The position numbers and the translations under genes are program-made. From the NCBI GenBank assembly GCA_947427205.1, contig CANEHB010000013.1, positions 1 to 49,125 of the forward strand: a stretch of 49,125 nucleotides of DNA, read 5' to 3'. Below are positions 44,930 through 49,125 of the stretch, piece after piece; position 1 is the first letter of the stretch, and each line of letters starts with the position of its first letter. This DNA comes from an uncultured Clostridium sp. (GTDB lineage: Bacteria; Bacillota; Clostridia; TANB77; CAG-508). The notes under the pieces are model-generated. The model made no database searches. It saw nothing but the letters and a program-made list of their open reading frames with translations, and had not been told where the DNA came from.

Positions 44930-45478
44930 TTACTTTAGTTCTTCTAAATTTATTTCATAATTTTCTAAGTCAAAAATTTCTACATTTTCAATTATTATTT
45001 TTAATATTTGATCTTTTAATCCATTATTTATAAAAAACGAAAATTTATCACTTAAATAATCTGGTTTATATGTTAAAATTTCTCCTCTATCTTGCATAAC
45101 AATTTTTTGTGATTCTTTATTAGTAATTACTAAATTTAATAAACGAATATTTTGCTCTAATTCTCCTTCTTTCATACTTAAAAGCTCTGGTGTTACTTCT
45201 ATTGCATTTTTTAATTCTTCCTCATTTAAGTATTGTTTCAAAACATTTCCGTTTGAACTTATTATATTTAATTCTTCTGTTACAAAAGTTATATCTTCTT
45301 CTATAACTATTCTTATTTGTCTTGCATCTAATCCTAAAAAAATCAAATATTTTATCTTTTCATGTAGTGCTTTTCTATCAATTTCATTACTTGCATATTC
45401 TAAAATATTTAACACTTCTTCCTCATCAAATCCAATGTTTTTAAGGTATTCTTCTATACTAATCTCTTTATTTTCCAT
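44930..45478 (-). CDS. mTERF-like helical repeat protein
   Basis: The 182-residue product is almost all helix. It shows spaced copies of a pattern like the mTERF repeat: IGFDEEEVLNIL, then LGLDARQIRIVIEED, then VTPELLSMKEGELEQNIRLL, then YKPDYLSDKFSFFINNGL. The Pro-x-hydrophobic-Leu-Ser turn (TPELLS near 96, KPDYLS near 138) is the key feature. In eukaryotes this fold binds DNA or RNA in organelles. I do not know a described bacterial counterpart in this setting. Its ribosome binding site GGGAG lies inside the end of the preceding gene (only 2 bases separate them), so the two are tightly coupled. mutS lies 75 bases downstream. Confidence 0.65.
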   Translation of the reverse strand: MENKEISIEEYLKNIGFDEEEVLNILEYASNEIDRKALHEKIKYLIFLGLDARQIRIVIEEDITFVTEELNIISSNGNVLKQYLNEEELKNAIEVTPELLSMKEGELEQNIRLLNLVITNKESQKIVMQDRGEILTYKPDYLSDKFSFFINNGLKDQILKIIIENVEIFDLENYEINLEELK

Positions 45479-45480
45479 AT

Positions 45481-46533
45481 TTATCTCCCATCAAAATATT
45501 CATCATCACCATAATCTTTTTTTGCATCATATTTTTTACATATTTCTCCTGGTGTTTGATTATATAAACTATATAATTTTTTAGTTGAAAGAAATGGTGT
45601 TCCTTTTCTTTCATTAGCATCCCATATTTTTATTAGAGCATACATAAATTCTGGTGAAGTTCTTAAATTTATTGGTTTTTCAATTGCATATACTAACGTC
45701 CCTGTATCTTTTAAAATTTTAAATTGTAAACTTGTTCTTTTAAGTGATGCTCCTAATATTGCTGGATTTAATTTTAACACACGAGAACTTTTAGCAAAAT
45801 CTAAAAATCTATTATCTAATGCATCAACAATTGGCTTTATTTTATTTTCTAAACTTAAAGATAACATTGTTGGATGATTATACATCATTCTAAATAATTC
45901 TGATTTTGATATTTTATCACTTTTATAAGTAATTTTTCTATTTCTTTCTTCAAAATAATTTAATAATCTATTAAATTTTCTATCTAATAATTTTTCTGGA
46001 TATGTTGGTTTTCCAAACCTTTTTCTACTTGCATTTAATTTATTAAATATTCTAATTCTTTTTTCTTCATCAGTTAAATCATTAAAATCTTCGTTATTAA
46101 AATATTTACTTTCTGTTAAACTTTGATTTTCTTTTAAAGTTTTATTAAAACTTTTTATTTTATTAGGATCTTTTAAATATGCTATAATAGCTTTTTTTAC
46201 TGTGTCCCTGTGTTTTCCAAGTTCTTCTGCAACTTTTGTTAAACTCTTTCTTCGTTCTATAATTTCTATATAAGCTTTATATATATTATGTGGTTCTAAT
46301 TCTCCTACTTCTTGAATTTTATCTATTTCTTTATGATATTTTAAGCTTAGCTTTCTTAGCTCAACCTGCAATGAATTTTCTTCACTCATTTGGGCATATT
46401 TTTCAATTATGTTATTTATTTTTGTTCTTCCATACCCTTCATATAAATTCGCAATTTCTCTAATTGATTTTTTATCATTCAAGTATAAATTTACTATATC
46501 TAATTCTTCTTGAGTAAGAGAAGCTTGTTTCAT
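45481..46533 (-). CDS. Helix-turn-helix protein with mTERF-like C-terminus
   Basis: The product has 350 residues. Two helix-turn-helix-like segments lie in the N-terminal third (residues about 20-46, SIREIANLYEGYGRTKINNII, given here in part as IREIANLYEGYGRTKI; and about 97-117, LTKVAEELGKHRDTVKKAI). A basic linker of about 80 residues follows. Residues about 205-305 carry three copies of an mTERF-like turn: NHPTMLSLSLENKIKP, LNPAILGASLKR and TSPEFMYALIKI. The protein is basic overall and probably binds DNA or RNA. The ATG lies one base after the miaB stop and its AAAGGAG site lies inside miaB, so the genes are co-translated. A transcription-linked role near mutS is inference. Confidence 0.7.
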   Translation of the reverse strand: MKQASLTQEELDIVNLYLNDKKSIREIANLYEGYGRTKINNIIEKYAQMSEENSLQVELRKLSLKYHKEIDKIQEVGELEPHNIYKAYIEIIERRKSLTKVAEELGKHRDTVKKAIIAYLKDPNKIKSFNKTLKENQSLTESKYFNNEDFNDLTDEEKRIRIFNKLNASRKRFGKPTYPEKLLDRKFNRLLNYFEERNRKITYKSDKISKSELFRMMYNHPTMLSLSLENKIKPIVDALDNRFLDFAKSSRVLKLNPAILGASLKRTSLQFKILKDTGTLVYAIEKPINLRTSPEFMYALIKIWDANERKGTPFLSTKKLYSLYNQTPGEICKKYDAKKDYGDDEYFDGR

Positions 46534-46534
46534 A

Positions 46535-47905
46535 TTATACTATTTCTCCTTTTAAATACCATTTATGTGCTTCTGTTATTTTTACAGAAACAATATCTCC
46601 TATTTTATTTTCTTCATTTGGATTAAATATAACTACTTTATTAGTATTTGTTCTTCCTTCTAGCATCTCTTCGTTATTTTTGCTTTTGCCTTCTATTAAT
46701 AGCTTTTGTATAGTATTTAAATATTTTTCATTATTTTCATCTACTCTTGATTCATAGACTTCTTTTAATTTATCAAATCTAATATGTTTTATTTCTTCTG
46801 GAACTTGATCCTCTCTATTTGCTCCAACTGTTCCTTCTCTCTTTGAATATATAAACATAAATACTTGTTCAAAATTAACTTTTCTTACAACATCTAAAGT
46901 ATCTTCAAATTCTTCGTCTGTTTCTCCTGGAAATCCAACAATAATATCTGTTGAAAATACTATATTAGGAATTCTATTTTTCATTTTGCTTGCTAACTCT
47001 AAATATTGTTCTTTTGTGTATTTTCTATTCATCTCTTTAAGTACTTTAGTATTTCCTGATTGTAATGGCAAATGAATTATCCTAGTTATTTTTTCATTTT
47101 TAGCTATTGCCTCTATTACATCATCTGTAAAATCTTTTGGATGAGGTGATATAAAATTAATCCTTTCTATTCCATCTATTTTACAAACTTCATTTAAAAG
47201 ATCTGCAAAATTTTTTATTTTATTATTTCCAACATAAGAATTAACATTTTGTCCTAAAAGTGTTACTTCTTTATATCCTTCTGTTGAAAGCTCCCTTATT
47301 TCTTCTAAAATTTTTTCCGGATCTCTGCTTCTCTCTCTTCCTCTTACATATGGAACTATACAATATGTGCAAAAATTATTGCATCCATACATTATTGTAA
47401 CTGATGCCTTAAATCTACTATTTCTTTTTATAGGTAAACCTTCATATACTTCTCCATCTATATCTAAAACGTCTTTTACTTTCTCATTATTTATAATACT
47501 TTTATAAATGTCTTCTGGAAGATTTTGCATTGTGTGTGTACCAAATATTACATTAACAAAAGGATAACTACTTTTAATCTTTTCTAGCATATTTTTTTCT
47601 TGCATCATACAACCACCTATTGCTAAGATAACATCTCTTGATTCTTTTATTTTCTTTATTTCTCCAATTTTTCCAAATAATCTTTCTTCTGCATTTTCTC
47701 TAACGCAACAAGTATTAAAAATAATTAAATCTGCATCTTTGTATCCATCTATTTCAGAATACCCCATTTTTTCAAGCATTCCAGCTATTTTTTCTGAGTC
47801 ATTTTCATTTAACTGACACCCCATTGTTAATATTGAATATTTTAAATTTTTACCATCATTTTTCTTTTTTACTAATTCGATAAATTTTTCTTGATTTTCT
47901 TGCAC
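46535..47905 (-). CDS. miaB: tRNA-2-methylthio-N6-dimethylallyladenosine synthase
   Basis: MiaB is a radical SAM enzyme that adds a methylthio group to i6A37 in tRNAs reading UNN codons. The N-terminal UPF0004 domain has MGCQLNENDSEK, FNTCCVRENAEE and IGGCMMQ (second cluster Cys). The radical SAM site is YGCNNFCTYC near residue 175, followed by VRGRERSR. A TRAM domain closes the protein (LLIEGKSKNNEEMLEGRT, ITEAHKWYLKGEIV). The GTG at 47905 is preferred because GGAGG lies 8 bases upstream; the TTG at 47920 overlaps that site. It heads a tight minus-strand set with the two mTERF-like genes and mutS. The mutS and miaB pairing is common in Clostridia. Confidence 0.96.
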   Translation of the reverse strand: MQENQEKFIELVKKKNDGKNLKYSILTMGCQLNENDSEKIAGMLEKMGYSEIDGYKDADLIIFNTCCVRENAEERLFGKIGEIKKIKESRDVILAIGGCMMQEKNMLEKIKSSYPFVNVIFGTHTMQNLPEDIYKSIINNEKVKDVLDIDGEVYEGLPIKRNSRFKASVTIMYGCNNFCTYCIVPYVRGRERSRDPEKILEEIRELSTEGYKEVTLLGQNVNSYVGNNKIKNFADLLNEVCKIDGIERINFISPHPKDFTDDVIEAIAKNEKITRIIHLPLQSGNTKVLKEMNRKYTKEQYLELASKMKNRIPNIVFSTDIIVGFPGETDEEFEDTLDVVRKVNFEQVFMFIYSKREGTVGANREDQVPEEIKHIRFDKLKEVYESRVDENNEKYLNTIQKLLIEGKSKNNEEMLEGRTNTNKVVIFNPNEENKIGDIVSVKITEAHKWYLKGEIV

Positions 47906-48003
47906 TTTTAATTCCTCCAATACTTGTCTATTTTATAACATTTTACCTACTTTTTCAAGTAGCAAAAAAATTAAGTTACTTTGCATTTGAAGGTTAGTCA
48001 AAC

Positions 48004-49110
48004 ATATGTCACACTCTTTTGAAATTAATATACTTTGAGTACTCTATATTGTTAATAACGGTTCTTCTTGACTTTTATATTTTTTTAAGAACTCGTTGGG
48101 ACTCAACCACCCTAATGGTCTCATCGGAAAATTATTATATTCTTTTCTCCAATCCCTTCCTCGATTTCTTAAATCTTCTAAACTATAAAACACTTTATTA
48201 TAATAAAATCTTTCTTGATCTTTTCTATGGCTTCTTTCTACTCGTCCATTTTCTTTGGGAGTATATGGTTTTATTTTCTTATATTCTATCCCTAATTCTT
48301 CTAATGTTGTTTCAAATAGTGTTTTTGTTTCTTGCATTTTTTTATTCCAATTTAATCTATTTGTAAATTCAAATCCATTATCTGTTTTTATTGTCTTTAT
48401 TTTAAATGGAAAATATCTTACTAACCTTTTAGCAAATTCACTAGACATATATGTGCTATGTTCGTTTGTAAACCATGTATATCTTATTCTCGTGTATTCA
48501 TCAATTGCTGTATACTGATAAAATCTTTCTCCTTTTTCTTTTAATTCTTCTGTCATACATTTACTTGGTACATATTTTACATCTACCTGAATTTTTTCTC
48601 CTGGATATTTTCCTGTTATCCATTCTACTGCTTCTCCCTCTTTCTTCTTACTTGGTGCCTTTTCATATATTCCTAGTCTTTGTAGTACATGATATAACCC
48701 TTGTATTGTTCTTCTGTATCCTGCCATTCTCAATTTTAACCATAGTACTACTAAACCTGTTTCTTTATTATTTGCTTTATAATTTCTTATTAATTTTATT
48801 TCTTCTTCTGTGTGTTGTCTCGGATGATAATGGGGTTTCCTTGACTTATCTTCAAGACTTTTTAAGCTTCCATCATATCTTTCTCTCCACCTATAAATCG
48901 TTCTTCTGCACTCGTTATATCTAATTGCTGCTTTTGTTACACCATATTTATATGAATATTTTACTATAGACTCTTTATATTTTAATTTTTGTGTGATATT
49001 ATTACCCATAAGAGAACACTCCTTTAATATTATTGTTTTGTCGTTATTACAACAATATCATTTGAGTCGTTCTCTTTCAATATTTTATTTTCAATTTATA
49101 TGTGACATAT
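48004..49110 (-). mobile_element. IS481-type insertion sequence, apparently complete
   Basis: The element is about 1.1 kb. Its ends carry the inverted repeat ATATGTCACA / TGTGACATAT, and the similarity extends inward with mismatches (TTGAAA, AATA, TTGA). The family typically begins TGT. It holds one intact transposase. I see no clear target-site duplication beside the ends, so exact borders may shift by a few bases. Confidence 0.8.
48044..49009 (-). CDS. IS481 family transposase
   Basis: The 321-residue protein has an N-terminal helix-turn-helix (YGVTKAAIRYNECRRTIYRW, residues about 21-41) and an rve integrase core. Catalytic acids are Asp143 in IQVDVKYV, Asp210 in IKTDNGFEF and Glu258 in ENGRVERSHR. 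It ends in the usual LGWLSPNEFLKKY stretch. It has no internal stop or frameshift, so it may be active. ATG at 49009 follows AAGGAG. It lies just upstream of miaB on the same strand; transcription from the element could run into miaB. Confidence 0.93.
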   Translation of the reverse strand: MGNNITQKLKYKESIVKYSYKYGVTKAAIRYNECRRTIYRWRERYDGSLKSLEDKSRKPHYHPRQHTEEEIKLIRNYKANNKETGLVVLWLKLRMAGYRRTIQGLYHVLQRLGIYEKAPSKKKEGEAVEWITGKYPGEKIQVDVKYVPSKCMTEELKEKGERFYQYTAIDEYTRIRYTWFTNEHSTYMSSEFAKRLVRYFPFKIKTIKTDNGFEFTNRLNWNKKMQETKTLFETTLEELGIEYKKIKPYTPKENGRVERSHRKDQERFYYNKVFYSLEDLRNRGRDWRKEYNNFPMRPLGWLSPNEFLKKYKSQEEPLLTI

Positions 49111-49125
49111 CTATTTTAAACCTAT

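Noticed and set aside
48019..48924. Several plus-strand open frames opposite the transposase (115, 87 and 149 codons)
   Set aside because: They mirror the transposase on the other strand, are dominated by Leu/Phe/Ile from AT-rich antisense and have no ribosome binding sites.
1..49125. CRISPR array or prophage
   Set aside because: No regularly spaced repeats, cas genes, or phage structural or integrase genes were found; the only mobile gene is the IS481 transposase.

Overview
The window is very AT-rich (roughly 27-30% G+C by eye). It has strong AGGAGG-type ribosome binding sites, frequent GTG/TTG starts, a SAM-I riboswitch and a threonine T-box. This points to an anaerobic Firmicute of the class Clostridia, most likely an uncultured gut lineage; the lineage below class is inference. 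All genes except a small ribbon-helix-helix gene, a P-loop kinase-like gene and the tRNA lie on the minus strand.

Layout in coordinate order. 0.1-5.1 kb: deoB, a large coiled-coil protein of unknown role and a membrane-anchored surface protein. 5.2-9.0 kb: thrS behind a T-box leader, an unexplained structured patch at about 7.4-7.5 kb, a membrane protein, a CYTH-domain protein and tRNA-Thr(CGT). 9.4-16.8 kb: an orphan ribbon-helix-helix protein, a MATE transporter fused to a cytidylate-kinase-like domain, a zinc-ribbon/DUF5050 surface protein, a secreted glucosaminidase with SH3 and dockerin domains, and metK behind a SAM-I riboswitch. 16.8-26.6 kb: a DUF2238-like membrane protein, polA without a recognisable proofreading site, a transglutaminase-like protein that seems to lack a normal start codon, a Nudix-alpha/beta-hydrolase fusion, a metallo-beta-lactamase-fold protein, a ComB-like protein and a QueH-GNAT fusion. 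Among these lie three short coding remnants or tiny genes. 26.7-32.6 kb: a multi-membrane-span glycosyltransferase-like protein, a FAD protein of the UDP-galactopyranose mutase/amine oxidase type, ruvB and two small proteins. 32.6-39.3 kb: ligA, pgsA, a UPF0182 protein and ftsY. 39.6-49.1 kb: the plus-strand P-loop protein, asnB with a hairpin-buried ribosome binding site, mutS, two mTERF-like proteins (one with helix-turn-helix motifs), miaB and a complete IS481-type insertion sequence.

Much of the window is core information processing: replication and repair (polA, ligA, ruvB, mutS), translation and tRNA modification (thrS, tRNA-Thr, miaB, queH), membrane targeting (ftsY) and lipid synthesis (pgsA). 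Surface proteins and odd domain fusions are interspersed. The most unusual block is miaB / HTH-mTERF-like / mTERF-like / mutS, where two proteins resembling a mainly eukaryotic organellar nucleic-acid-binding fold sit tightly packed between two conserved genes. No CRISPR array, prophage or rRNA was seen.
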